This document shows, piece after piece, positions 41,095-49,953 of a DNA stretch of 64,000 nucleotides. A model generated the notes under the pieces. That model saw only the letters and a list, made by a program, of their open reading frames with translations, searched no databases and had not been told where the DNA came from. Each line of letters opens with the position of its first letter. Positions within the stretch are counted from its first letter, which is position 1. The stretch comes from Phreatobacter sp. Its GTDB lineage: Bacteria > Pseudomonadota > Alphaproteobacteria > Rhizobiales > Phreatobacteraceae. Both the position numbers and the translations under genes were made by a program. The DNA lies in NCBI RefSeq assembly GCF_027532945.1, contig NZ_JAPZTZ010000014.1:207776-271775 (forward strand). Direction: 5' to 3'.

Positions 41095-41928
41095 ATGCGC
41101 CGAACCGTTTACCTGCCCGTTCTCACCTTCCCCCACGCCCCCACCCAGCGCGCGCTGGACGCAGCTCTGCAGGCTGCGCAGGTGGTGCAGGCCGACCTGT
41201 CCGCGACGGTTTACAGCGCCGACCTCCCCACTTCGAGCGCCTCCATTGCCGGACTGGTGATCGGGGTCTCGGACATGATCGCCAAGGTGGAGAACGACAG
41301 CCGCGCCACGGCGGAAGTGCTCGCGGCGACGATCCGGCGACTGGCGGAGGGCAAGGGTGTGACGGCAGAGGTCGAGACGCGTGCCGCCCTGCCGGCCGAC
41401 GCCAAGGGGGCTCTCGTCCGGGCCGCCCGCTACCATGACCTCGTCATCCTGCCCTGGGATCCGGACAACCTGACCGGCAAAGAGGTGGCGGAGGCGGTGA
41501 TCTTCGGCTCCGGCCGGCCATCCCTGATCGTGCCCGAGGGCAGCGCCCTGTCATCGCTGCGGCACGTCACGGTGGCATGGGACGGCAGCAGGGTCGCGGC
41601 CCGTGCCCTCGCCGACGCGCTCCCCCTGCTGGCGGACACGGCCCGCCTGACCGTTCTCACCGTCGATGACGACAAGACACTGGAAGCAGATGTGGGCACC
41701 CGGCTCACCGAGGCTCTCCGCCGCAAGGGCTTCGAGGCCGACCACCGGGCGCTGTCCGGCAACGGGCGCCCGGTTGCCCACACGCTCCAGGAGGCGAGCG
41801 GCCAATTGGGCGCCGACATGCTGGTGATGGGCGGCTACGGTCACTCGCGCATGCGCGACTTCATCGTTGGCGGGGCGACGCTCGGCATCCTCGCCCATCC
41901 GACGCTGCCAATCCTCATCTCGCACTGA
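41095..41928 (+). CDS. universal stress protein, UspA family (two-domain)
   Basis: 277 residues consisting of two Usp folds. The second keeps the ATP-loop pattern GGYGHSRMRDFIVGGAT and ends in the usual PTLPILISH strand. The first lacks a clear G-x2-G-x9-G-(S/T) loop (ILPWDPDN ... IFGSGRPSLIVPE has only part of it). AAGGAG precedes ATG 41095. Such proteins bind ATP or small ligands and are induced in stress and stationary phase. Confidence 0.92.
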   Translation: MRRTVYLPVLTFPHAPTQRALDAALQAAQVVQADLSATVYSADLPTSSASIAGLVIGVSDMIAKVENDSRATAEVLAATIRRLAEGKGVTAEVETRAALPADAKGALVRAARYHDLVILPWDPDNLTGKEVAEAVIFGSGRPSLIVPEGSALSSLRHVTVAWDGSRVAARALADALPLLADTARLTVLTVDDDKTLEADVGTRLTEALRRKGFEADHRALSGNGRPVAHTLQEASGQLGADMLVMGGYGHSRMRDFIVGGATLGILAHPTLPILISH

Positions 41929-41999
41929 ACGGGACGCCCCGACGCAGCCACCGTCCCTCCGTTCGACTATCATGGCGGGGCTGCGAATCGGGGCGGGAC

Positions 42000-42296
42000 A
42001 TGACGGCAGAAGCGGCTCAGCGCGACATCGAGGCGAAGATCCGCGACCTTGTCGCCTTCATCACCGGCGAGGACGGCGCGGGCCTGACAGCGGCCTCGCC
42101 GCTGGTCGGCGATGGCGCGGTGGTCGACTCGCAAGGCCTGCTCGAAATCATGCTGGCGCTGGAGGACTTTGCCGGCGAGCGCTTCGGCAAGCCCTTCGAC
42201 TGGATGAACGACGCCGCCTTCTCCTCCTCCCGCAGCCCCTATCGCTCCATCGGCACGCTCGCCGCCCATATGGCGGCGCAGATGGTGGACGCGTGA
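42000..42296 (+). CDS. acyl carrier protein-like protein
   Basis: 98 residues with a carrier-protein motif VVDSQGLLEIMLALEDF; Ser44 is the expected phosphopantetheine site. It lacks the acidic run typical of the fatty-acid AcpP and is a specialised carrier. It overlaps the following SDR gene by 4 nt (GTGA), and the SDR gene in turn overlaps the ligase, making a compact three-gene cassette (carrier, ketoreductase-type SDR, AMP-forming ligase). Confidence 0.85.
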   Translation: MTAEAAQRDIEAKIRDLVAFITGEDGAGLTAASPLVGDGAVVDSQGLLEIMLALEDFAGERFGKPFDWMNDAAFSSSRSPYRSIGTLAAHMAAQMVDA

Positions 42297-42976
42297 GGCG
42301 CACCCTCCTCGTCACCGGCGCGAGCCGCGGCCTCGGGCGCGCGGTCGCCGAGCGCGCCATCGCCGCCGGCTATGACGTCATCGGCATCGCCCGCAAGCCG
42401 GCCGAGGCGCCCTTCCCCATCCATGCCTGCGACGTCGCCGACGCCGCGGCGGTGAAGGCGGTGGCGAGCCGGCTTCCGCGTGAGATGCCACTATGGGGCG
42501 TGGTCAATGCCGCCGGCGTCGCGAGCATGAACCTCGCGCTGATGACGCCGCCGGCAACCGTCAGCAAGGTCATCGCCACCAACCTCATGGGCGCGATCCA
42601 TGTGAGCCAGGCCTTCGCCCCGGCGCTGATCCGCGCCAAGGCCGGCCGCATCATCCATTTCTCCACCATCGCCGTGCCGCTCGGCCTTGCCGGCGAGGCG
42701 GTCTATGTCGCCTCCAAGGCCGGCGTCGAGGGTTTTGCCCGCGCCTTCGCCCGCGAGGTCGCCGGCTTCGGCGTGACGGTGAACTGCATCGCGCCGGGTC
42801 CCATCGACACCGACCTCATCGCCAAGGTGCCGGCCGAGGCCATCGACCGCATCGTCCGCCGCCAGGTGGTGCAGCGGAAGGGCACGCCGGAGGATGTCTG
42901 GAACCTCGTCGCCTTCCTCCTGTCCGAGCAGAGCGCGATGATCTCCGGCGAGGTCCTCCACCTCGGGGGCGCCTGA
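42293..42976 (+). CDS. short-chain dehydrogenase/reductase (3-oxoacyl-ACP reductase-like)
   Basis: 227 residues from GTG 42293. NAD(P) motif TGASRGLGRA, VNAAGVAS, active-site Ser-Tyr-Lys in HFSTIAVPLGLAGEAVYVASKAG and the FabG-like PGPIDTDL. Likely reduces a 3-oxo group on a substrate held by the carrier protein of the gene before it. The start overlaps the carrier's stop; the stop overlaps the ligase ATG (TGATG). Confidence 0.92.
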   Translation: MRRTLLVTGASRGLGRAVAERAIAAGYDVIGIARKPAEAPFPIHACDVADAAAVKAVASRLPREMPLWGVVNAAGVASMNLALMTPPATVSKVIATNLMGAIHVSQAFAPALIRAKAGRIIHFSTIAVPLGLAGEAVYVASKAGVEGFARAFAREVAGFGVTVNCIAPGPIDTDLIAKVPAEAIDRIVRRQVVQRKGTPEDVWNLVAFLLSEQSAMISGEVLHLGGA

Positions 42977-44280
42977 TGGCCGGGCTGGTCGCTGAGATCC
43001 TCGCCCGCCAGGCCGATGTGACGAGGCCCTTCCTCATGGGCGCCGGCGGCAGCCTCGCCTTCGCCGACATCGTCGCGGCGAGCGGGCCGGACCTCGCGAT
43101 GATTGAGCCCGGCGATGTCGTCGCCCTTGTCGGCGATTTCGAGCCGGCGAGCGTCGCGACGCTGCTGCGCCTCGTCGATGCCCGCGCCATCCTAGTGCCG
43201 CTGACCCGCCAGACTGCCGCCGACCACGCCTATTTCCACGACGCCGCCCATGTGAACGTGGTGATCGACGGCGGCAGCGTGACACGCCGCCCGCAGGCCG
43301 GCCTCGACCATCCGATGCTCGCGGAACTGAGACAGCGCGGCCATGCCGGCCTCGTGCTCTTCTCCTCTGGCACGACCGGCCGGCCGAAGGCCATCCTCCA
43401 CGATTTCGAGCCCTTCCTCGCCCGCTTCCGCACACCCCGCGAGGCGCTGGTCACCATGAGCTTCCTCATGTTCGACCATATCGGCGGCATCAACACGCTG
43501 CTCCACACGCTCTTCAACAACGGCCTGATCGTTGTCCCGTCGAAGCGCACGGCGGAGGCGGTGGTCGCCGAGATCCTTGCCCATGGGGTCGAGCTCCTGC
43601 CGACGACGCCGACCTTCCTGCGCATGGCCCTGATGAGCGGGCTTCTGCCGCGCCTTGCCGGCTCGACGCTGAAGGTCGTCACCTACGGCACCGAGCGCAT
43701 GGACGAGCCGACCCTGCTCCGGCTCTGCGAGGCGCTGCCGGGGGTCGATTTCCGCCAGACCTACGGCATGTCGGAGCTCGGCATCCTCCGGGTGAAGTCG
43801 GAGGCGCGCGACAGCCTGTTCATGAAGGTCGGCGGCGAGGGCGTGGAGACGCGGGTGCGCGCCGACAGCGTGCTGGAGATCCGCGCGGCGAACCGCATGA
43901 TCGGCTATCTCAACGCTCCCTCGCCCTTCTCCGCCGACGGCTGGTACGACACCCGCGATGTGGTGGAGGTGAAGGGCGACTATCTCCGCGTGGTCGGGCG
44001 CACCAGCGACGTCATCAATGTCGGCGGCCAGAAGATCCTGCCCGGCGAGATCGAGCGCGTGGCGCTGCTCCACCCCGGCGTGGAACTGGCGGCGGCGTCA
44101 GGCGGGCGCAATCCCATCACCGGCGAGCATGTCGAGGTGCTGGTGCAGGCGAAGGCCGGCGAGACGCTGACCCGGGAGGACATGATGCGCCATTTCCGCG
44201 CCCACCTCGCGCCGGGCCTGCAACCGCATCGCGTGCGCTTCGGCGAGGTGGCGGTGGGGCATCGGTTCAAGCGGCTTTGA
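42976..44280 (+). CDS. AMP-forming acyl/aryl ligase
   Basis: 434 residues of the ANL superfamily, shorter than typical acyl-CoA synthetases. A3 loop FSSGTTGRPKAIL (residues 129-141), A5 TYGMSELG, A7 YDTRDVVE, A8 hinge VGRTSDVINVGGQKILPGEIERV and C-terminal Lys in HRFKRL. It activates a carboxylate as acyl-adenylate, presumably to load the adjacent carrier. ATG 42976 overlaps the stop of the SDR gene. No ketosynthase or thioesterase is nearby, so the product is not predictable. Confidence 0.9.
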   Translation: MAGLVAEILARQADVTRPFLMGAGGSLAFADIVAASGPDLAMIEPGDVVALVGDFEPASVATLLRLVDARAILVPLTRQTAADHAYFHDAAHVNVVIDGGSVTRRPQAGLDHPMLAELRQRGHAGLVLFSSGTTGRPKAILHDFEPFLARFRTPREALVTMSFLMFDHIGGINTLLHTLFNNGLIVVPSKRTAEAVVAEILAHGVELLPTTPTFLRMALMSGLLPRLAGSTLKVVTYGTERMDEPTLLRLCEALPGVDFRQTYGMSELGILRVKSEARDSLFMKVGGEGVETRVRADSVLEIRAANRMIGYLNAPSPFSADGWYDTRDVVEVKGDYLRVVGRTSDVINVGGQKILPGEIERVALLHPGVELAAASGGRNPITGEHVEVLVQAKAGETLTREDMMRHFRAHLAPGLQPHRVRFGEVAVGHRFKRL

Positions 44281-44326
44281 GGGCTGCGAATAGGACAAAA
44301 CCCCGCCCGCGCCCTGCATCAGGCAA

Positions 44327-44532
44327 GTGCGTCCTTCGAGGCTCGCCATAGCATCGAGCGAACGCGAGACGCGTTCGCTTCTCGCTATGCGCTCGCACCT
44401 CAGGATGAGGAAGGTTGGAGTCCGGCATGCCCGACGCAGGCAGCGCGACGGTTCCGCATCCATCGACCGAGCTGCAATGCTCCACATTCCTCATCCTGAG
44501 GTGCGAGCGGCAGCGAGCCTCGAAGGACGCAC
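44327..44532. repeat. inverted pair of an intergenic repeat element
   Basis: Copy A (44327-44410) begins GTGCGTCCTTCGAGGCTCGC and ends CTCGCACCTCAGGATGAGG. Copy B (44489-44532) is the reverse complement of the two ends, lacking about 40 nt of the middle. Copy A has an internal palindrome GCGAACGCG-AGA-CGCGTTCGC. Such GAGG/CCTCA-ended repeats are common between genes in Hyphomicrobiales genomes. The whole could fold into a long hairpin and end transcription between the convergent genes. The remainder of 44281-44553 has no gene. Confidence 0.75.
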
Positions 44533-44553
44533 TTCATCGCTGCAGGGATGGTC

Positions 44554-45486
44554 TCACGCCTGCTGGAAGTTCAGCAGCAGCCCCGAATTCTCCCACTCCG
44601 TCGCCACCAGCCGGCCCGTGGAGGACAGCGTCAGATAGGCCGTGCGCAGCTCCGGCCCGCCGAAGGCGATGTTGGTCACCCAGCGCTCTCCCGGCACCGG
44701 GATATGCCTGAAATCCCCGGTGTCCGGATCGATCACGGTAATGCCGCCATTCACCAGCGTGGCCACGCAGATCTGGCCATCGGCATCCACGGCGAGGGAA
44801 TCGAAGCGGTTGTAGCCGCCGATCCCCGCGACGATCCTCCCCCCGTGCGGCGAGGGGAAAGGGTGGCGGCGGATGCGGCCCGGCCCGTCGAGGTCGAAGG
44901 CCCAGAGCCGCGCCGTCTCGGTCTCGGCGACGTAGAGCACGCTGCCGTCCGGCGACAGGCCGATGCCGTTCGGCGTCACCATGGGATGGGCGAGTTCGGT
45001 GATGAAGGAGCCATCGGCCTTGGCGTAATAGACGCCGCCGCGGTCCATGTCGCGCGGCCGGGTCTTGCCGAGATCGGTGAAGTAGAAGCCGCCCTCGGCA
45101 TCGAAGACGATGTCGTTCGGCCCCTTGAACGGGCAGGCCTCGCTGGCGGTGTAGAGCACCTCCAGCGCGCCGGTCGCAAGGTCCAGCCGCTCGATCCGCC
45201 CGCCGGAATAGTCCTCCGCCTGGCCGAGGGGCAGCATGCCGCGCGCATCGCCCGGCGGGGTCCAGCGGAAGCCGCCATTGTTGCAGATGTAGAGCTTGCC
45301 GTCGGGGCCGAGCGCGAGGCCGTTCGGCCCGCCGCCGGGATGGGCGAGATAGGTCACTGCGCCATCGACGGCGACCTTCGTCACCGTGCCGCGGGCGATC
45401 TCGACCAGCAGCACGGAGCCATCGGCGAGCACCACCGGCCCCTCCGGGAACATCAGCCCGGACGCCTTCTCGCGGAATTCCATCAT
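44554..45486 (-). CDS. SMP-30/gluconolactonase family protein
   Basis: 310 residues from ATG 45486 (GGGAGG 6 nt before; a second ATG follows). Six-bladed beta-propeller lactonase fold with the metal-ligand motifs FPEGPVVL (Glu), GPNDIVFDAEGGFYFTD (Asn/Asp), TPNGIGLSPD and NRFDSLAVDADG (Asp). Hydrolyses sugar or other lactones. No sugar operon is around it to fix the substrate. The upstream frame extension to 45636 is Arg/Pro-rich and was not used. Confidence 0.9.
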   Translation of the reverse strand: MMEFREKASGLMFPEGPVVLADGSVLLVEIARGTVTKVAVDGAVTYLAHPGGGPNGLALGPDGKLYICNNGGFRWTPPGDARGMLPLGQAEDYSGGRIERLDLATGALEVLYTASEACPFKGPNDIVFDAEGGFYFTDLGKTRPRDMDRGGVYYAKADGSFITELAHPMVTPNGIGLSPDGSVLYVAETETARLWAFDLDGPGRIRRHPFPSPHGGRIVAGIGGYNRFDSLAVDADGQICVATLVNGGITVIDPDTGDFRHIPVPGERWVTNIAFGGPELRTAYLTLSSTGRLVATEWENSGLLLNFQQA

Positions 45487-45650
45487 GTCAGTCCTCCCGA
45501 TGCCGGACCGTTTCGGTCTCTCGGGCGGCATCCAACCATGCCGTAGCGATGGCCGCGAGCCGCGCGGGAACAGGGCAGCCGCGCCGCCGTTGCTATCGCG
45601 CGCGGCACGGTGTTTGATGCCGCGACCCAATGGCACGGGGCAGGGCGTTC

Positions 45651-46148
45651 ATGGCGTTGGAAATCGAACGCAAGTTCCTGGTGATCGGTGACGGCTGGCG
45701 CAACGGCGCCCGCATCCGCACCATCGCACAGGCCTATCTGACCCCTCCCGGCCCGACCTCCGTGCGCGTCCGCATCCAGGACGGCCGCGCAACGCTCACC
45801 ATCAAGGGCGAGTCCCGCGGCGCCGTGCGCGACGAGTTCGAATATCCCCTGCCGCTCGACGATGCCGAGGCGATGATGACGCTCTGCCAGCGTCAGCCCA
45901 TCCGGAAAAAGCGCCACGAGGTCCTCCACGCCGGCAAGCTCTGGCAGGTCGACGTCTTCGAAGGCGCGCTGACCGGCCTCGTCGTCGCCGAGATCGAGCT
46001 CAGCAAGGCGGACGAGGCTTTCGCGCTGCCCGACTGGATCGGCCGCGAGGTCACCGATGATCCGCGTTACCGTAATTCCACCCTGATCGCCTCCGGGCTC
46101 GCCGGCCTTGGCGCCGACGCCCCGCGCAGCGCCTGCGTCCCCGCCTGA
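45651..46148 (+). CDS. CYTH domain protein (triphosphate tunnel metalloenzyme)
   Basis: 165 residues from ATG 45651. The EIERKFLV opening, TVRIQDG-type strands (VRVRIQDGRATLTIKGE), YPLPLDDAEAMM and KKRHEV, WQVDVFEG ... VAEIELSKADE are the family's tunnel strands with alternating acidic and basic residues. Usual role is inorganic triphosphatase; some relatives are class IV adenylate cyclases, but the short length favours triphosphatase. Confidence 0.92.
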   Translation: MALEIERKFLVIGDGWRNGARIRTIAQAYLTPPGPTSVRVRIQDGRATLTIKGESRGAVRDEFEYPLPLDDAEAMMTLCQRQPIRKKRHEVLHAGKLWQVDVFEGALTGLVVAEIELSKADEAFALPDWIGREVTDDPRYRNSTLIASGLAGLGADAPRSACVPA

Positions 46149-46230
46149 CACGGCCGCGCCGGGATCGCTTCCCGCAGCCCTCGGCCGGTGCTAACCAAGG
46201 CGACCCCAGCGATCCCGAGAGAAGGTTCGT

Positions 46231-47367
46231 ATGACCGTCGTCACCAGCATCGAAGACCTCCGCGTCCTCGCCAAGCGCCGCGTCCCCCGCATGTTCTACG
46301 ACTATGCCGATTCCGGCTCGTGGACCGAGGGCACCTACCGCGCCAACACCTCGGACTTCGCCAAGATCAAGCTGCGCCAGCGCGTGGCGGTGGACATGCG
46401 CAACCGCTCGCTCGCCAGCGAGATGATCGGCCAGAAGGTCTCGATGCCCGTCGCCCTCGCGCCGACCGGCCTCACCGGCATGCAGCACGCCGATGGCGAG
46501 ATCCTCGCCGCGCGCGCCGCCAACAAGGCCGGGATCCCCTTCACGCTCTCCACCATGAGCATCTGCTCGCTGGAGGATATCGCCGAAGCGACCGGCCAGC
46601 CCTTCTGGTTCCAGCTCTATGTGATGCGCGACCGCGAGTTCGCCGCCAACCTCATCGACCGGGCGAAGAAGGCGGGCTGCTCGGCCCTCGTCCTCACGCT
46701 GGACCTGCAGATCCTTGGCCAGCGCCACAAGGACATCAAGAACGGCCTCTCCGCCCCGCCCAAGCCGACGCTGAAGAACATCATCAACCTCGCGACGAAG
46801 CTGCGCTGGTGCATGGGGATGCTGGGGACCAAGCGGCGCACCTTCGGCAATATTGTCGGCCACGCCAAGGGCGTCGACGACATGTCCTCCCTCTCCTCCT
46901 GGACCTCGGAGCAATTCGACCCGGCGCTGAACTGGGACGATGTGAAGTGGATCAAGGACCGCTGGGGCGGCAAGCTGATCCTGAAAGGCATCCTCGACGC
47001 CGAGGACGCCGAGCTGGCGCTGGGCTCGGGTGCCGACGCCATCATCGTGTCGAACCATGGCGGCCGCCAGCTCGACGGCGCCATGTCCTCCATCGAGGCC
47101 CTGCCCGGCATCGTCGCGGCGGTCGGCTCGAAGGTCGAACTGCACATGGATGGCGGCATCCGCTCCGGCCAGGACGTCATCAAGGCGATCGCGCTCGGGG
47201 CCAAGGGCACCTATATCGGGCGCGCCTTCCTCTATGGCCTTGGCGCCATGGGCGAGGAGGGCGTCACCGCCGCCATCGAGATCATCCGCAGGGAGCTCGA
47301 CATCACCATGGCGCTCTGCGGCCTGCGCGACATCAAGACCGTCGACGGCAACATCCTGGTGCGCTGA
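46231..47367 (+). CDS. FMN-dependent alpha-hydroxy-acid oxidase/dehydrogenase (L-lactate dehydrogenase-like)
   Basis: 378 residues. Oxidises L-lactate or related 2-hydroxy acids with FMN. TIM-barrel landmarks: FYDYADSGSWTE, ALAPTGLTGMQHADGE, FQLYVMRDR, LTLDLQILGQR, catalytic His276 with Arg in VSNHGGRQLDG, and MDGGIRSGQDVIKAIALGA ... IGRAFLYGLGAMG. AGAAGG precedes ATG 46231. Whether the acceptor is oxygen or the respiratory chain is not visible. Confidence 0.94.
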   Translation: MTVVTSIEDLRVLAKRRVPRMFYDYADSGSWTEGTYRANTSDFAKIKLRQRVAVDMRNRSLASEMIGQKVSMPVALAPTGLTGMQHADGEILAARAANKAGIPFTLSTMSICSLEDIAEATGQPFWFQLYVMRDREFAANLIDRAKKAGCSALVLTLDLQILGQRHKDIKNGLSAPPKPTLKNIINLATKLRWCMGMLGTKRRTFGNIVGHAKGVDDMSSLSSWTSEQFDPALNWDDVKWIKDRWGGKLILKGILDAEDAELALGSGADAIIVSNHGGRQLDGAMSSIEALPGIVAAVGSKVELHMDGGIRSGQDVIKAIALGAKGTYIGRAFLYGLGAMGEEGVTAAIEIIRRELDITMALCGLRDIKTVDGNILVR

Positions 47368-47370
47368 GCA

Positions 47371-48207
47371 CTAGGCCGGCCAGGTGAGGACGAGGCGCTC
47401 CGCCTCGTCCCATCGCCCGGCGACGAAGCGGCGCACCGCTACGCTGATCCCGCCCTCCCCCACCGTGATGTGGTTCCAGGCATTGACCTCGCCGCGCAGG
47501 CGGTCCGAGGTCGCCGAGCCCGCATGAAGGATGAGGACGTCGTCGGCCGCGAGGCGGTCGTCGCCCGCGAGGCGGTCGCCGCTCGCGGCGGGACGCTCGC
47601 CTGCGGCCGGATTCCACAGGCTCGCATGAGAGCGGTGGCGATGGCCGAGCAGCAGCACGCTCTTCGGCCGCCGCGCCAGCGTCGCCAGCAGCCGCTCCGC
47701 CCCGGTGACGAGGTCATAGGCGCGCGCCGTGTCATTGCCATAGGCGACGGGGTGATGGGCCGCGACGAGCAGCGGCCGGGGGTCTTTCTCGGCGGTCGCA
47801 AGCGCCTCGACCTGCGCCGCCGAGACGATGCCGCGCGACCAGTTGAGATAGGGGCCGAAGGGCCGGGCGCTGTTGACGCCGCGGATGAGCACCTCCGCAT
47901 CCGACCATTCAGGGCTGAGGCCATCGGCGATGAAGTGCCGCCAGCGGCGGAAGGGGACAAGGAACCGCTCGCTCAAGGGGACGGCGACGATGTCGTGATT
48001 GCCCGGCACGACCAGGACGGGCGCCGGCATCCGGTCGAGAAAGGCGCGCGCCTGCGCGAACTCGGTCCGCCGCGCCGACTGGGTCAGGTCGCCGCTGACC
48101 ACCACCACGTCCGGCCGCAGCATCGCGAGGTCGGCGAGCAGGGCCGCGACCGCCTCCGGCAGCTCGCGCCCGAAATGGATGTCGGAGACATGGGCGACGA
48201 CGGTCAT
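47371..48207 (-). CDS. metallophosphoesterase
   Basis: 278 residues of the calcineurin-like fold. Di-metal motifs in order: HVSDIHFG, VVSGDLTQ, VPGNHDIV (residues 68-73), AAHHPVAYGND and LLLGHRHRSH. Likely acts on phosphodiesters or phospholipids. It starts 5 nt after the diacylglycerol-kinase-like gene, so the two are co-transcribed and may act on the same lipid intermediates. Confidence 0.93.
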   Translation of the reverse strand: MTVVAHVSDIHFGRELPEAVAALLADLAMLRPDVVVVSGDLTQSARRTEFAQARAFLDRMPAPVLVVPGNHDIVAVPLSERFLVPFRRWRHFIADGLSPEWSDAEVLIRGVNSARPFGPYLNWSRGIVSAAQVEALATAEKDPRPLLVAAHHPVAYGNDTARAYDLVTGAERLLATLARRPKSVLLLGHRHRSHASLWNPAAGERPAASGDRLAGDDRLAADDVLILHAGSATSDRLRGEVNAWNHITVGEGGISVAVRRFVAGRWDEAERLVLTWPA

Positions 48208-48212
48208 GCCCC

Positions 48213-49142
48213 TCAGCCCGGCGCGACGGGGCGCGGCACGACCACACGCAGCGCCCGGGGCATCACCTCGAAGCGCAGCGGCGTCGAGACCCGGCGGATC
48301 TCGCCATCGTTAAGGATGGTGAGGAACGGCCGGCTGGCGTCGATCGTGAGCCGCGCCGTCTCGTGATAACCGATGGTCGGTGCCTGCCGCGCCGTCCCCG
48401 AGAAGATCGCCGCGGCGAGCCGGAAGAGGGTGAAATAGCCGCTCTCGCGCGCCGCATAGACGGCGAGCAGCCCGTCGTCGAGCTTCGCCCGGAACGGGAT
48501 GCGCGAGACGATCTCGGCCAGCGGATTGACCGAGACGATGACGCCGCGCGTCGTCTCGGTCCAGGCACTCGCCCCGTCGCGGATGGCGAGGCGGGCGGGG
48601 CGCAGCGTCATCGCCTTCCAACCCGTGCGCAGGACGGACACGACCGTCGCGGCGAGCCGCCCGCGCGCCTCCTCCCGGTAGCGCTGGAGCTTCGCCAGCG
48701 GGCCGATGACGCTGGTACAGAGGAAGGCCTGGCCATTCACCGAGCCGACATCGATGGCACGGATCTCGCCGCCCGCCAGCGCTTCGATGGCGGCGTCGGG
48801 GAGGAGCGGGATCAGGAGATCGCGCGCCAGCTGGTTCACCGTGCCCTGCGGCACCACGGCGATGACGGTGGGCGTGCCAAGGAAGGCCTCGGCCACGGCG
48901 AGGATCGTGCCATCACCGCCGGTGACGACGACCACGTCGGGGGCCTGCGCCTTGCAGGCAGCGATGGCGTCAGTCAGCTTGCCGCTGCGCGCCATGAAGA
49001 TGCGGGGGTAAATGCCGTAGCGCGACAGGGTGGACACGATCGCCTCCACCGCGGCGCCACGCCCGACGAAGCCGGAGCTGCGATTGGCGAGGATGGCGAC
49101 CGAGGGCGTGCCGTCGAACCCGAAAATGCCGTCCTCAGCCAT
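48213..49142 (-). CDS. diacylglycerol kinase catalytic-domain protein
   Basis: 309 residues from ATG 49142, preceded by GGAAGGGG. Lipid-kinase fold with NRSSGFVGRG, nucleotide motif VTGGDGTILAVAEAF (GGDGT at about 75-79), PQGTVNQLARDL and a late NDGEIRR strand. Phosphorylates a lipid alcohol such as diacylglycerol, or a sphingoid/undecaprenol relative. First gene of a two-gene operon with the phosphoesterase. Confidence 0.9.
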   Translation of the reverse strand: MAEDGIFGFDGTPSVAILANRSSGFVGRGAAVEAIVSTLSRYGIYPRIFMARSGKLTDAIAACKAQAPDVVVVTGGDGTILAVAEAFLGTPTVIAVVPQGTVNQLARDLLIPLLPDAAIEALAGGEIRAIDVGSVNGQAFLCTSVIGPLAKLQRYREEARGRLAATVVSVLRTGWKAMTLRPARLAIRDGASAWTETTRGVIVSVNPLAEIVSRIPFRAKLDDGLLAVYAARESGYFTLFRLAAAIFSGTARQAPTIGYHETARLTIDASRPFLTILNDGEIRRVSTPLRFEVMPRALRVVVPRPVAPG

Positions 49143-49314
49143 GACACCCCTTCCCTGCGCCCGATCGGACCCGCCCATCGCGGCGACGGCCATGAAAACG
49201 GCCGAGCGGAGGTCAGGATTCCGTCGATCACCGGCAGATGGGGTCGGAGCGGGCGATCCGCGGCGCGACGGATGGGCGCATCGGCGGACCGGCGAGGCAA
49301 GCTTCGCCCAACGA

Positions 49315-49340
49315 CAAAAGGGCCACCTCGCGGCGGCCCT
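49315..49340 (-). terminator. terminator downstream of the DUF6481 gene
   Basis: Read on the minus strand: AGGGCCGCC-GCGA-GGTGGCCCT (9 pairs, one G-U) followed by TTTTG; it stands about 30 nt after the stop of the gene. Confidence 0.75.
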
Positions 49341-49368
49341 CGGTCAATCGTCAGTCAGGCTGAGAGGC

Positions 49369-49755
49369 TCAGCGGCGGCCGCCCTTGGCGGCGGCCTTGG
49401 CGCGAGCCTCCGCATAGGCGGCGATCTCGCGATAGATCTGCTTCGGACGCGCCTTGGCGCGGGCCTCTTCCTCTTCGAGCCGCTTCAGCTCGGCCTCTTC
49501 GGCCAGCCGGCGCTCCTCTTCCTTGCGGATGGCCTCCTCGGCGGCGAGGCGCTCGGCCTCGGCGCGGCGGGCGGCTTCCTTCTCGGCCTCGCGCGCGGCG
49601 CGGGCATCCGCGATGGCGCGACGTTCGGCCTGACGCTTCTGGAACTCCGGATCATCCGGGCCCGGGCGCGACTTGAACTTCTGGAGCAGGGCCTGCTTCG
49701 CCTTCTGCTGGGCTTCAAGACGTTCGCTCAGGCCGTTCTGGGATTGAATGCGCAA
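49369..49755 (-). CDS. DUF6481-like charged helical protein
   Basis: 128 residues from TTG 49755 (AAGGAC about 10 nt upstream); an in-frame extension to ATG 49935 is Pro/Cys-rich and unconvincing. The N-terminal third is the recognisable part (SERLEAQQKAKQALLQKF, PGPDDPEFQKRQAERRAIADARAAR). The rest is a long Glu/Ala/Arg single helix or coiled coil ending in a basic KAAAKGGRR tail. The family is widespread in alphaproteobacteria, with unknown function. Confidence 0.75.
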   Translation of the reverse strand: MRIQSQNGLSERLEAQQKAKQALLQKFKSRPGPDDPEFQKRQAERRAIADARAAREAEKEAARRAEAERLAAEEAIRKEEERRLAEEAELKRLEEEEARAKARPKQIYREIAAYAEARAKAAAKGGRR

Positions 49756-49953
49756 AGGGCACTTGTCCTTCGTCAGGGTGGTCGGGTTGTGAGGTACCGC
49801 AGCCGGCAGGCTCGTCCCGCAATCGGGAGGCCACGTCGCGGCTGCATCCGGGTACAGAAACGCTGGCCGGACGTCAACGTCTAAACATGGTGGAATGACA
49901 TATGGTTGACGCTTGGCAGCCATTCGCCGGCGCATGATCCGGCGAGGCAGGGC

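Noticed and set aside
42493..42975. Longer start for the AMP ligase gene
   Set aside because: The extra residues are the frame-shifted reading of the SDR gene; ATG 42976 overlaps the SDR stop in the usual coupling style.
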